From Polyangiaceae bacterium (GTDB taxonomy: Bacteria > Myxococcota_A > Polyangia > Polyangiales > Polyangiaceae), in assembly GCA_009781005.1 (NCBI GenBank), contig WQYX01000035.1:1-39482 (forward strand): a stretch of DNA of 39,482 bases, given 5' to 3'. The stretch's first letter is position 1, and the number at the start of each line of letters is the position of its first letter. The translations under genes and the position numbers were made by a program. Under the pieces are notes generated by a model. That model saw nothing but the letters and a program-made list of their open reading frames with translations. It was not told the origin of the DNA and did no database searches. This document shows positions 25,706 through 34,810 of the stretch, piece by piece.

Positions 25706-27045
25706 AGAAGATCGGCGTTCGCATTCTCTTCGGCTTCGCGTTTCTCGCGACGATCTACGTCCTCTATGCCCACCTGGCCGGGGTGCGCGCCGCGCGCCAT
25801 CGCGAGAGCTCCGTCGGTTGGACGACGCGTTTTTCCGAGCCGGCCGCCTTCGTCTCCGATTTTACACCCGACGTGACCCCCGATTTTCACGTTGAGCCGC
25901 GCGTGGGATCGCTGTTCATCCAACGCACTGGTCGCGTTGGCGTGCCCGGCGAAGGGCACGCGATCTATCGCTCGAAGCCGTTCCACTTCGACGGCGGAAT
26001 GGCGCGTCTGCGTTTCCGCACGCGGCAGCTCGACGACTACGATGTCTTGCTCGGCTTCGAGAGCGCCGACCGGCCCGACAAGCGCCTCTGGTTCGTGATG
26101 CGCAACGATTCGCAGACGCCTTCTTTTCAGCTCGAGGGGACCGACGGTATGCTTGGTCCGACGCCGGCAGGCGACTCGCTCCTCCAATACGTCGACGGTG
26201 CAGAGATCATCCGTGGCAACGACGAGTGGCACACGCTCGGCGTTCGCTTCGAGGCCGCGTCGCAGCAACTACAGATGTTCGTCGACGACATCCCGGTCGC
26301 CTCGCGCGTCGTCGGTTGGGATGGCGGCATTGCCGCGCGCATCGTTTTCGGCGTGCGCGATCGGAAGGACTCCGAGATCGGCGTCGAGATCGGCGAGCTG
26401 AATTGGGATCCGCAGGAGGGCCGCGAGCCGATCCGACTACCGAATTACGTCGACGAGTTCGTCGGCGGCCGGCTCGATCCGCTCCGGTGGCACGCGTACT
26501 TCCAACAAGAATGGCGCGTCGATGGCTCGCTCCGCCCTTATGAGACAGGTAACGGCCTCGTCCTGCGCGGTCGAGGGCTCCAGCAATCCGCACCTGGAGT
26601 CATGTCGCCGGTCACGATTTGCACGCTGCCCTTCGCGCTGACGCCGACGCGCGTGGAGGTCGACTGGGACATCGACACGCTCGAACACGCCGCCATCGAC
26701 ATGACAATAGGAAATCTCAACAGAACTCGCTGGGTGAGTGTCGATATCGCAAACGACGACAAGCCGGAGCCGTATTTCGTCTTCCGTGGTCAGGAGGACC
26801 GAAACATCGACCCCACGGTTATCGACGGTCCGCCTCTCCCCGACAAGCGCACGCACCTCTTGCTCGCGTACGATCCGTGGCTCCGGAGCCTCCGAGTTTC
26901 GCGAGACGACCACGAGATCTTCTCGCATCGCTTCGGCCTGCAGCGCAATGAATTCGTCCGCATCTGCGTCGGTCTTCAGGTCTTTCCCGAGGGCAAGGCA
27001 GAGGCTCGCTTGAGGCGCTTTTACTTGCACCGCGCTCCTTATTAA
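25702..27045 (+). CDS. Membrane-anchored protein with laminin-G/ConA-like domains
   Basis: The 447-residue product begins with one membrane anchor (IGVRILFGFAFLATIYVLYAHL). The rest is beta-rich and appears to be two jelly-roll units. The first covers about residues 60-240 (GMARLRFRTRQLDDYDVLLG; EWHTLGVRFEAASQQLQMFV; DDIPVASRVVGWDGG). The second covers about 250-440 (VDEFVGGRLDPLRWHAYF; HLLLAYDPWLRSLRVSRDD). The R-F/L-x-V-x-x-D-x-x-x-v pattern resembles LamG/concanavalin-like folds that bind glycans. No catalytic residues are evident. It overlaps the upstream GT-C-like gene by four bases and is followed after eight bases by another membrane gene. I infer a role in surface polysaccharide handling. 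Confidence 0.6.
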   Translation: MKKIGVRILFGFAFLATIYVLYAHLAGVRAARHRESSVGWTTRFSEPAAFVSDFTPDVTPDFHVEPRVGSLFIQRTGRVGVPGEGHAIYRSKPFHFDGGMARLRFRTRQLDDYDVLLGFESADRPDKRLWFVMRNDSQTPSFQLEGTDGMLGPTPAGDSLLQYVDGAEIIRGNDEWHTLGVRFEAASQQLQMFVDDIPVASRVVGWDGGIAARIVFGVRDRKDSEIGVEIGELNWDPQEGREPIRLPNYVDEFVGGRLDPLRWHAYFQQEWRVDGSLRPYETGNGLVLRGRGLQQSAPGVMSPVTICTLPFALTPTRVEVDWDIDTLEHAAIDMTIGNLNRTRWVSVDIANDDKPEPYFVFRGQEDRNIDPTVIDGPPLPDKRTHLLLAYDPWLRSLRVSRDDHEIFSHRFGLQRNEFVRICVGLQVFPEGKAEARLRRFYLHRAPY

Positions 27046-27053
27046 CGCGAGTC

Positions 27054-28868
27054 TTGGACTGTCGAAACGTCGTGATCGCGAACCTCCAATTGAAACCTTG
27101 GTTGATGGGCGCTGCCGCCGTCGTGTTCGCCGCGTGCGCAGCGTGGCTTATCGCTTATGTCGATCAGAACGTCAGCGCGAATCCAACGGGGGTGCCGCTT
27201 GTCGTCGCGCCGGAGGGCGACGTGGTTCTCTTTCAAGCGATCATCTTCAAGACTATCGCCGACACCGGGCATTGGGGAGTGACACCCTTTCTCGGTGCGC
27301 CGTCCGGCACGGATTTGATGGACTTTCCGGTGTTCGACGCGCTCCTCATTCTTTATTGCAAGATCGCGCGCGTTTTCACCCGTTCTTGGGTATCGATATA
27401 CAATTTCGGATTCGTGATGACCTACGCGCTAAGCGCCGGTTTCGCCGCCGCTGCTGCGCTCAGTGTGGGCGTACGCCGGCTCGAGGCAATCGCGCTCGGA
27501 CTCCTCTTTTCGTTTTCCTGTTATCACCACCACCGAATCACGGGTCACCCGAATCTGGGGTGGTTTTTGTGCGTGGTGCCTGGAGGAGTCGCGGTCGCAT
27601 TCCAGCTTATGCGCCGTGAGCCGATGGGATTCGTGGCGCAAGGCAAGTGGCGCGTCGGAATCAGGGATTGGCGCGTGGCTGTGCCGTTCGCGATTCTGGC
27701 ACTGTTCGCCGGACTCTCGGGCACTGGGTATTATGCGTATTTCACGCTGTGGCTCATGACGTTCGCGACGCTCTTCGCGTTCGCGCGCGAGCCGTCGGTC
27801 GCGGTGATCGTGCGAGGGATCGCGGCGGGGGCGTGCACGGTGTTCGGCGTGGTCGTCGCGGCGGCGACGGCTCTTTTGCACGCTCACGAGGCGGGAATGC
27901 CCGTGGTGCATCGCGCGCCGATGGACACCGAGATCTTCGCGCTCAAGCTAACTCATCTGCTTTTGCCGATGCCGGGCCATCGGATTCGGATGTTCGCCGA
28001 GCTGCGTAACGTGTACGAAGCGGCCAACCCGCTCCGTACGGAGGCGTCCGTCGCGGCGCTCGGGCTCTTGGGATCGATCGCGTTTGTGTGGACGGTGGTC
28101 GTGGTGCTCGGTCGCCCGCAAGCAGTGTCTACTTCTTCGAGCTCCGATACGCGCGACCTGGGGCTGCTCAATCTGTGTCTCTTCTTGCTCGGGACGATGG
28201 GCGGGATTGCCTCGTTCGTCGCGCTCGCCGGGCTGACGGTCTTTCGTGCGATGAACCGCGTCAGCGTCTTCATTCATTTCGCGTCACTGCTCGCGATCGG
28301 TCTCGCGGTCTCGCGGTCGGAACTTCTCGCGCGCCTTGAGCGGGCGAAGCCGCGTGCGGCGCTTCTCGCGCGCTCGGGGCTATTGGCTGTCGTCGTGGCG
28401 GCATCGACGTGGGAGACGACCTACGAAGGTCCGACCGACGAAGGGCGCGCGAGCTTCGGCGAGACGTATCTCGCGCGTCAGCGCTTCTTCGCGAAGGTCG
28501 AAGAGCGTCTGCACGGCGCGACGGTCTTGCAGCTTCCGGTTGCATCTTTTCCTGAGGGTCCGAAAGTAGAGAAACTCGATCCCTACGCCCAACTCGAGCC
28601 GTATCTCCATACCGAGACGATGCGTTACTCGGCTTTCACGATACGCGGCCGCGAAGAAGACGCTCGCCTCCACGCGCTCGCCGAAGGATCGCCGAGGGAG
28701 ATCATTGCCGCCGCGCGCTCACGCGGTTTTTCGGCGCTCTTTCTCCATCGCGCGGGTTATGCGGACGGCGGCGAACGCATCTCGACGGAGCTCCGCGCGT
28801 TGCTCGGCCCGCCGCTTTTCGAGCTTGGCGAGGCTCATCTCGAGATCTTCGAGCTCGTTCCTCGCTGA
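27054..28868 (+). CDS. Large polytopic membrane protein (YfhO/GT-C-like)
   Basis: The frame begins with TTG at 27054; a GTG at 27072 is an equally good start, and neither has a clear ribosome binding site. The product is about 600 residues with roughly 12 membrane helices. An early loop reads APEGDVVLFQAIIFK and FLGAPSGTDLMDFPVFDALL. After the last helix comes a soluble C-terminal domain of about 150 residues (ATVLQLPVASFPEGPKVEKL; GFSALFLHRAGYADGGERI). This layout is that of YfhO-like proteins and related GT-C glycosyltransferases. The 600-residue gene at 32179-33981 has the same layout, so the two are probably paralogues. It ends six bases from a convergent gene. Confidence 0.6.
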   Translation: MDCRNVVIANLQLKPWLMGAAAVVFAACAAWLIAYVDQNVSANPTGVPLVVAPEGDVVLFQAIIFKTIADTGHWGVTPFLGAPSGTDLMDFPVFDALLILYCKIARVFTRSWVSIYNFGFVMTYALSAGFAAAAALSVGVRRLEAIALGLLFSFSCYHHHRITGHPNLGWFLCVVPGGVAVAFQLMRREPMGFVAQGKWRVGIRDWRVAVPFAILALFAGLSGTGYYAYFTLWLMTFATLFAFAREPSVAVIVRGIAAGACTVFGVVVAAATALLHAHEAGMPVVHRAPMDTEIFALKLTHLLLPMPGHRIRMFAELRNVYEAANPLRTEASVAALGLLGSIAFVWTVVVVLGRPQAVSTSSSSDTRDLGLLNLCLFLLGTMGGIASFVALAGLTVFRAMNRVSVFIHFASLLAIGLAVSRSELLARLERAKPRAALLARSGLLAVVVAASTWETTYEGPTDEGRASFGETYLARQRFFAKVEERLHGATVLQLPVASFPEGPKVEKLDPYAQLEPYLHTETMRYSAFTIRGREEDARLHALAEGSPREIIAAARSRGFSALFLHRAGYADGGERISTELRALLGPPLFELGEAHLEIFELVPR

Positions 28869-28874
28869 TCGTCT

Positions 28875-29972
28875 TCAAAGCGGAAGGGTAAGTCCTCCGC
28901 AAAGATCGTCGGCGATGACCGAGCTTGGACTCACATCGAGCTTCACACGTGGGCGCACCCATTGCGTGGCATTTTGCATGAAGGCGTCGATCTCTCGAAG
29001 TGGATCACTCGACAGAAGCACGTTCTCGCCGAGGCCCTCGATGCGTTCGGTGATCCGTCGCATCAAGAGACAAGGTTTGCCAAGGTAATAGGCTTCTTCT
29101 TGATTACTGCCGCCATCAGTGATTAGGTATTCGGCTCGCGCTAAGATGTTTGAGAAAGCAATATATGGTTGGCGCGGAAGAAGAAAAAAGGTCGGATCGG
29201 TTTCGAGCTCGTTCATTAAACCTTCGCGTTGAAGCGCAGCTCGTGTGAGCGCATGCATGACGAATATGCATTTCGGACGCGCGCGTGCGGCGCGTATTTT
29301 TTTGACGATGGAACGGAGAAAGACGCCGCGCAATAGGTTTTCTTGTCGATGCACCACGAGAACGAAATACGGAGAATCGATTCTCTTGATTGGCTGTTTC
29401 TCCGAAGAATCGATCACGAGGTTGAGGGCGTCGTAGAGCGTATTCCCGCCGGTGACGATCTTTCGGAGATTGCGGCGATCGAGGTGATTCGCTGCCCAGT
29501 CGTTCGGGCAATACGCCACGTGCGCAAGTCGCGAGACTATCACGCGGCAGATTTCCTCCGGGAACGGCTCGGTAAGGCGAAAACTCCGAAGGCCCGCCTC
29601 CACATGATGCACGGTCACGCCGAGGGCAGAAAACAGCAACGCGCCCATGAGGGTCGAGACGGTGTCACCATGGACGACTGCTTTGACATCCTTCAAGCGA
29701 TGACCGCGCCATGCGCGCTGCGCATCGCGCAGGCCCGTCACGCTCGTGCGTGCGAGAAACATCGCGAGCCCAGATGCGCGCGGTGGAATCGGGCATGTCG
29801 AAAGAACGATGTCGGGGCCGTTGACATTGGCGAGCTTCCAGAGTTCAGAGCCGCGCAAATCATTCTGGCCTGATGAGATGACCGATAGCGGCGCGCCACG
29901 ACGTTTTACCTCGCGGATCACGGGCGCCATCTTCACAAGTTCGGCTGCAGTCCCGACGAAGAAGACGACCAT
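28875..29972 (-). CDS. UDP-N-acetylglucosamine 2-epimerase-like protein
   Basis: The 365-residue product has the two-lobe GT-B fold signatures of WecB/MnaA-type epimerases: FFVGTAAELVKMAPVIREVK at the start (the usual GTRPE is changed to GTAAE), VVHGDTVSTLMGALLFSAL, HHVEAGLRSF, VVHRQEN and DGGSNQEEAYYLGKPCLLMR. The reaction would convert UDP-GlcNAc to UDP-ManNAc for polysaccharide synthesis. The changes in the nucleotide loop and in the region after TERIEGLGE mean a different NDP-sugar is possible. It is the last gene of the minus-strand polysaccharide operon, six bases after the glycosyltransferase. Confidence 0.8.
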   Translation of the reverse strand: MVVFFVGTAAELVKMAPVIREVKRRGAPLSVISSGQNDLRGSELWKLANVNGPDIVLSTCPIPPRASGLAMFLARTSVTGLRDAQRAWRGHRLKDVKAVVHGDTVSTLMGALLFSALGVTVHHVEAGLRSFRLTEPFPEEICRVIVSRLAHVAYCPNDWAANHLDRRNLRKIVTGGNTLYDALNLVIDSSEKQPIKRIDSPYFVLVVHRQENLLRGVFLRSIVKKIRAARARPKCIFVMHALTRAALQREGLMNELETDPTFFLLPRQPYIAFSNILARAEYLITDGGSNQEEAYYLGKPCLLMRRITERIEGLGENVLLSSDPLREIDAFMQNATQWVRPRVKLDVSPSSVIADDLCGGLTLPL

Positions 29973-29978
29973 CGAAGG

Positions 29979-30971
29979 CTATCGGTCGTAGGGTTTCGGC
30001 AAGACGGACTCTTCCACGTTCAACGTGGCGCGCACGGTAAAGAGTGGCCGCGCGAGAACCTCCTCGTGGATGCGTCCGACGTACAGCCCAACGACGCCGA
30101 TCGCCGTCAACAAGATGCCGATGAGAAGCGTGTTAAAGACAACAGCTTGCGCAAGGGGTGTATAATACCATTTTGGGCTGATGAAGTAGAACGCGAGAAA
30201 CATCCACGCGAGCGATAGTGTCGAGGCCGTCGCGATCAAGAGCCCGACGTAGAGAAGAAGCCTGAGCGGGACCGACGAGTGCGAGACGATCATGTCGATC
30301 GCAAGATCCCATAGTTTCGACAGCGAGTAGGTGGGTTTGCCCTCGAAACGCTCGGCGGCGTCGAACTCCACGGTGACACGTTTGAAACCGAGCCAATCGA
30401 CGATCTGCCGGTACGCGCGACGGCGTTCGCGCACCAAGAGAAACGCGGCGCGGACTTTCTTGTCGATGAGACGATAGTCCGTCCCTTCCTCCATTGGCCG
30501 TCCACCGGAGAACAGTCGTGCAAGCCACCTGAACACAGTCGACGAGGCGCGGCGCGCGATGGACTTCTTCGCCGTTGCGCCCCTTGCCGCGACGACGACA
30601 TCGGCGCCCTCGCGCCATTTGGCGACGAGCTCCAACAAGAGTGTTGGTGGGTGCTGCAGATCTGCGTCCATCGTTACGATGGCATCGCCCGCCGCGTAGG
30701 TGACGCCCGCCGTGAGGGCGAGCTCCTTGCCAAAGTTTCTCGCAAGCGAGATGACCTTCACGCCGGAGTATTGCTCGGCAAGCTTTGCGAGGATGAGTAG
30801 CGAGTCGTCGCGACTGCCGTCGTCGACGAACACATACTCCCAGCGGAGATCCCCGAGTTTCGAGATTACGTCCTGGAGTGCACGATGGAGTGGTTCGATG
30901 TTTTTCTCTTCGTTGAAGATAGGGACCACAATGCTCACGAGCCGCGTCTTTGAGGGAGCTGCCGACGTCAC
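29979..30971 (-). CDS. Family 2 glycosyltransferase, GtrB/DPM-like
   Basis: The 330-residue product has a GT-A catalytic domain (SIVVPIFNEEKNIEPLHRAL; VFVDDGSRDDSL; TMDADLQHPP with the metal-binding DAD). Two C-terminal membrane helices follow (about 235-265 and 275-300), separated by a short loop and ending in YVGRIHEEVLARP. This is the GtrB/YfdH/ArnC arrangement, in which a sugar is moved from an NDP-sugar to undecaprenyl phosphate on the cytoplasmic face. The lipid-linked sugar could feed the GT-C-like proteins of this region. Its start overlaps the stop of the flippase-like gene by four bases. Confidence 0.9.
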   Translation of the reverse strand: MTSAAPSKTRLVSIVVPIFNEEKNIEPLHRALQDVISKLGDLRWEYVFVDDGSRDDSLLILAKLAEQYSGVKVISLARNFGKELALTAGVTYAAGDAIVTMDADLQHPPTLLLELVAKWREGADVVVAARGATAKKSIARRASSTVFRWLARLFSGGRPMEEGTDYRLIDKKVRAAFLLVRERRRAYRQIVDWLGFKRVTVEFDAAERFEGKPTYSLSKLWDLAIDMIVSHSSVPLRLLLYVGLLIATASTLSLAWMFLAFYFISPKWYYTPLAQAVVFNTLLIGILLTAIGVVGLYVGRIHEEVLARPLFTVRATLNVEESVLPKPYDR

Positions 30972-32191
30972 GGGCGGAGGTTACATGAATGCGTTTTGGA
31001 ACGCATGAGTTGCAGCCGAACGAATGCAAGGTTCAATGTGTCCCCGATCAAAGCACCAAACACGTAGTAGATCACGGTTTTCGTGCCGCCACCAACGTAC
31101 GCAGCTGCCGCCGCGGCGGTGCTTGTCGCGAGCACTCCAGCAACGCACGCCAAGGCTGTCCGCAGTTGACTGCGCACGGCGAGCGTTTGAATGTCACTGA
31201 GTAAGGCAATAAGGAAAGCTGCTCTCAAGCACGATCCAAAAAGCCATATGCGCTCTTGCCCTTGGGGGCGAAGGATGGCGTGATCAAGTGTGAGCGCGAA
31301 CAGAAGAGCAACGATCACAAGGGTGGGCGCGAGAAGGCGCTGCATACGAACAACAAAACCAGGCAGTGGTGCTCTTGTCCGCGCAGCATGAAGCTCGTGG
31401 GGGAGAAGAACCTGCAAGAGCGCCGCGCCTCCGAAAAAGACCATTCGCGCGGCCAGCGCGATGCGCGAGAACGCGCCGGTCGTTGCCGCATCATGGGTGG
31501 ACGAAACGGCGAGGATATCGATAAGCGGAAATACCACAGTCGCAAATGCAAGAAGAATAGGCCTAGCCAATCGGATTAACAAGGAACCAACGTGCGAGGT
31601 GGATACTTTAGAATAAGTGGGCTTAAATCCAGCATTCTTTGCCGAAGCCTCGGGTTTCACCGAAAACACGATTGCTGCCACCACGATTGCGGCATAGGAG
31701 CATACCGCCTGCGCCATATAGAATGACAGGGCTCGCGACGACCTTGGCCAGGCAAAGGGAAGCGCAAAGCGCAGCGTTGCCACGATGATGATTGTGATTG
31801 CCGCGTCGCCAAGCCGCAGGCGTGCTTGCAGTTGGCCAATGATTGCATAGAGAAGGACACTGCCGAAAACGGAAGCTATACCAAAAAGAAGTGGTGTATA
31901 CCGGTTTTCGAGAATCACGAGCGATACGACGACCCCGAGCGAGACGATGCCGGCAGTGCGGACAAGCGAGCCCAAGGGGGCTTCGCGTATTGGCATGTCG
32001 AGCGAAATATACTGAATGACCGTCGCCACAGTGCCGACGAGCGTAGTCTGCGCAAGCCACGCACTGAGAAGTCCGAAGGATGTCGTGTCGAGTACGGTGG
32101 CCGCATGTACCTGATAAAGATAATTAAATACCCCCGCTGCGACGTTCGCGATCGTTAGAGCAAGCGCAGCGCGTGCACTCACGGCACACAC
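30968..32191 (-). CDS. Flippase-like polysaccharide export protein (Wzx/MATE-type fold)
   Basis: The 407-residue product has about 12 membrane helices and a start (ANVAAGVFNYLYQVHAATVL, then FGLLSAWLAQTTLVGTVATV) that matches lipid-linked oligosaccharide flippases and related polysaccharide biosynthesis proteins. Helix 7 to 8 contains IDILAVSSTHDAATTGAFSR, resembling the IDxxxV...GxYs signature of this superfamily. It would move lipid-linked units across the inner membrane. It overlaps the downstream glycosyltransferase by four bases and the upstream membrane gene by 13 bases. Codon use looks less GC-rich than in housekeeping genes of this window. Confidence 0.75.
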   Translation of the reverse strand: MCAVSARAALALTIANVAAGVFNYLYQVHAATVLDTTSFGLLSAWLAQTTLVGTVATVIQYISLDMPIREAPLGSLVRTAGIVSLGVVVSLVILENRYTPLLFGIASVFGSVLLYAIIGQLQARLRLGDAAITIIIVATLRFALPFAWPRSSRALSFYMAQAVCSYAAIVVAAIVFSVKPEASAKNAGFKPTYSKVSTSHVGSLLIRLARPILLAFATVVFPLIDILAVSSTHDAATTGAFSRIALAARMVFFGGAALLQVLLPHELHAARTRAPLPGFVVRMQRLLAPTLVIVALLFALTLDHAILRPQGQERIWLFGSCLRAAFLIALLSDIQTLAVRSQLRTALACVAGVLATSTAAAAAAYVGGGTKTVIYYVFGALIGDTLNLAFVRLQLMRSKTHSCNLRP

Positions 32192-33981
32192 TCGCGCGTA
32201 GGGCGTACCGGCCCAATGGAGGCGGGATTGCCTCTACACGCGTTGCTTATCACGAAAGACCAACCCATCTCCGTGCAGAAGTCTTTCTTGAAGGTTTCCG
32301 GCACATTCAAACGAAACATGACCCACGAGGCTCGTGTGCACCGCGCAAACGAGACAGCGCGGGAGAGATCTTCGGTGCCAAACGTGTCCTTCGACAAGGT
32401 CTGAATGAGTGCATGCTCTTCTGCACCCTGGTAAGGGGAATGCACGATCTTGCAAGACGAGCCGCGAAGTTCTGTGAAAGCTTTATAGTAATCGGTTTCG
32501 TTTGCGTTCCAGGTGACATACGGGACCGTAATTCCAGCTCCGCATTCGCCGCCCGAAGGGGGTAACGGAGGATGTGCCGGTGAAACGGGAGCAAGCATCA
32601 CGGGATGCAGAGGCAAATACTCGACGACGATAAGCGTGAGTAGTGAAATCCCTACAAATACACGGCGCCTCCCAGACCTTGCGTGCGACCAGAGACGGGT
32701 GAAGACGACGCCTGCTCCGAGCGTCGCCGCAAACGCAACGAGAACCCCCACCCGACTCGGTACTCGAAATGCGGGAATGAGACGAGCGATGAGGAGCGCT
32801 GGACCAACCTCGATATCCTGAAAACGAATTGCCTGCGGCGAGAGCGATGTGAAAAATGCCGTTGCGCCAAGCAAACACGCAAAGATCGCAAGCTTCCGCT
32901 CCTCAAGGTGCAGCCGACGACGAAGCCCTCGTTTGGAAACTATGATTGCGAGCACGACGTCGGCGCCCAGCACCGTCCAGCGAATGCCATTCGTGCGTTC
33001 GTGGTAATCTCCACCCGTGGATGCGCGAATCTTGCGTGTGACGGCGCTACGCCACGGGAGAATATCGCGATCTCCAAAACGAACATCACCTCCGACATAG
33101 TCCTCGGCGCGTGCACCATACACGCGGAGAAAATTGTTGGCGGTTTCGCGAACATCCGCGGCGGATACCTCGGAGCTGGCGAGGCGTGCAGCATCTGCAG
33201 GCGACACTGGCATGATGCGCGTGAAGAGGAGGAAAAAAAAGGCCGGAGACCCCGCAAGCACTAGGCGAATCACCGCACGAATTTTTGGAACTCGGTGCGG
33301 AGCCAACATCGCATAAAGGATGATGAACAGCGGGCAAAAAGCGATAAGGATGATTGCGTAGTAGTGCGCTGCCATGACGGAAAAAAGGAGACATAACGCA
33401 GAAACCCAAAGATCGGTGTGTGACGACCACCCAAGCTTTTGGGGAGATCCGGCGAGAATACGAATCCCAATGGCAGCAAGTGGTGCGAAGTACACACCGA
33501 CGAGGGCAATGTGAACCATGGCGCGCGCACGGGTGTAGGGGCAAACGGCGAAGGCAAGCGCGAGCGCAAAGGCAACAATACACGGGAAACCAAAAAGGCG
33601 TCCGCAGATATGCATTGCAAGACCGCTGAGGACAATATAACTCCAGACCACCGCCGTTGGCATGAGATTGATGCTGAGAAACGGTGCAAGGGCGAGAACG
33701 ATGAGCCGCTCACTCCAGGGGATGAACACGGCCTGCCCGTTCGGGAAGCTAACGCTGTCGGTGTAGATTGCACCGAACAGAATCCGGAACGGATTATGAC
33801 GAAATGTGTCGAGGACGAGTTGGTATTGCCAAGGGTTCGTGATGGAGTCGGTGCCATCACCGATCATCACCGAAGTGTTGCCAGCGAGAAGCTCGCGTGA
33901 CGCGGGATGAAGCCAAATAAAGCCCGCAAGCGCGAAGAGTGCTACAATGACAAGCAGCTCAACAATGATGCGCCGGCACAC
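32179..33981 (-). CDS. Large polytopic membrane protein, YfhO/GT-C-like, first operon gene
   Basis: The 600-residue product starts with GTG at 33981 and a membrane helix (IIVELLVIVALFALAGFIWL). The first external loop reads GDGTDSITNPWQYQLVLDTF and SVSFPNGQAVFIPWSER. Ten or more helices follow, with LIPAFRVPSRVGVLVAFAA late in the core, a phrase typical of YfhO-like and DUF6311-type glycosyltransferases. A soluble C-terminal part of about 120 residues has several cysteines. The layout matches the gene at 27054-28868. The function is probably glycosyl transfer from a lipid carrier, but this is not proven. It is divergent from the methyltransferase at 34094. Confidence 0.6.
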   Translation of the reverse strand: MCRRIIVELLVIVALFALAGFIWLHPASRELLAGNTSVMIGDGTDSITNPWQYQLVLDTFRHNPFRILFGAIYTDSVSFPNGQAVFIPWSERLIVLALAPFLSINLMPTAVVWSYIVLSGLAMHICGRLFGFPCIVAFALALAFAVCPYTRARAMVHIALVGVYFAPLAAIGIRILAGSPQKLGWSSHTDLWVSALCLLFSVMAAHYYAIILIAFCPLFIILYAMLAPHRVPKIRAVIRLVLAGSPAFFFLLFTRIMPVSPADAARLASSEVSAADVRETANNFLRVYGARAEDYVGGDVRFGDRDILPWRSAVTRKIRASTGGDYHERTNGIRWTVLGADVVLAIIVSKRGLRRRLHLEERKLAIFACLLGATAFFTSLSPQAIRFQDIEVGPALLIARLIPAFRVPSRVGVLVAFAATLGAGVVFTRLWSHARSGRRRVFVGISLLTLIVVEYLPLHPVMLAPVSPAHPPLPPSGGECGAGITVPYVTWNANETDYYKAFTELRGSSCKIVHSPYQGAEEHALIQTLSKDTFGTEDLSRAVSFARCTRASWVMFRLNVPETFKKDFCTEMGWSFVISNACRGNPASIGPVRPTRECVP

Positions 33982-34034
33982 AGTTGCCTTCTACCACGGT
34001 GGCGAGTATTCCGCGAGTGAGGCATTCGCGAGTT

Positions 34035-34063
34035 TTGACATCGACACAGGCAAAGACTAACGA
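34035..34063 (+). promoter_or_regulatory. Candidate promoter for the methyltransferase
   Basis: A perfect TTGACA (34035-34040) is followed after 17 bases by TAACGA (34058-34063), a poor -10 match. It lies 30 bases before the start codon in a 112-base divergent gap, the right place for a promoter. The weak -10 keeps confidence low. Confidence 0.35.
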
Positions 34064-34093
34064 ATCGGCGAGGCTCATCAAAGGAGGCGCGGT

Positions 34094-34810
34094 TTGGACA
34101 CAAACGCCGATGTCGAAATGTATGCGCGCAGCCATCCGCAGTTCGACGATGACATCGTCCCTGCGTTGCTCGAGCGGTATATATCGAGCAAATCGTTTCC
34201 AACCATTCTGGACGCGGGGTGCGGAGAAGGCTCGCTCGTGCGCGCCCTCATCAAACGGAGTTATGTGGGCGAGCGAGTTCTCGCGTGCGACGCGTCGTCG
34301 ACCCGCGTTGCCCATCTCGCGAGAGAGCGAGCCCCCATCCATGCATTTGTTGACGACGTCGAAGAGCTCAAAAACGTCAAGTCAGGGTCCGTCGACTTTT
34401 TCATTTCGTCGCAGGTGATCGAGCACGTTGACGACGTACGCATGCTCAATGCGGTTGCGCGCGTTACCTACCCCGGATCGCTCATCTATCTCTCGACGAT
34501 CCAGAAGCGCTGGTATGGTTGGTACTTCTATCGGAGTAAGGCTGGCTGGGCACTCGATCCAACGCATCTCCGCGAGTATCGCTCCGATGAAGAGTTGTTC
34601 GATCGAATCGATCCGAAGAAGTTTGTGGTCATCGAAAATCAGAAGACTCCACTGTTATTTCCAATCGCCGATTTTATCCTCCGCTGCATGCGTGAACAGA
34701 ACCACGACCCTTTTATCTATCGCCGAAACGCATTGCTTAAGACCCTGCGAAAGATCGCGTTCCCCGTCATCGGATATTCGATGTGGGAGCTCATTCTCGA
34801 GCGCCGCTGA
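34094..34810 (+). CDS. Class I SAM-dependent methyltransferase
   Basis: The 238-residue product starts with TTG. AAAGGAGG ends seven bases upstream (GGAGG at 34083-34087) and is one of the best ribosome binding sites in the window, so the TTG is well supported. SAM-binding motif I is ILDAGCGEGSLVRAL, motif II ends in VLACDAS, and FISSQVIEHVDD is the post-I region. The C-terminal part (YGWYFYRSKAGWALDPTHLR; REYRSDEELFDRI) is like methyltransferases of polysaccharide loci. The substrate is probably a glycan or lipid-linked sugar. The last 94 bases overlap the 3' end of the convergent glycosyltransferase gene. Confidence 0.85.
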   Translation: MDTNADVEMYARSHPQFDDDIVPALLERYISSKSFPTILDAGCGEGSLVRALIKRSYVGERVLACDASSTRVAHLARERAPIHAFVDDVEELKNVKSGSVDFFISSQVIEHVDDVRMLNAVARVTYPGSLIYLSTIQKRWYGWYFYRSKAGWALDPTHLREYRSDEELFDRIDPKKFVVIENQKTPLLFPIADFILRCMREQNHDPFIYRRNALLKTLRKIAFPVIGYSMWELILERR

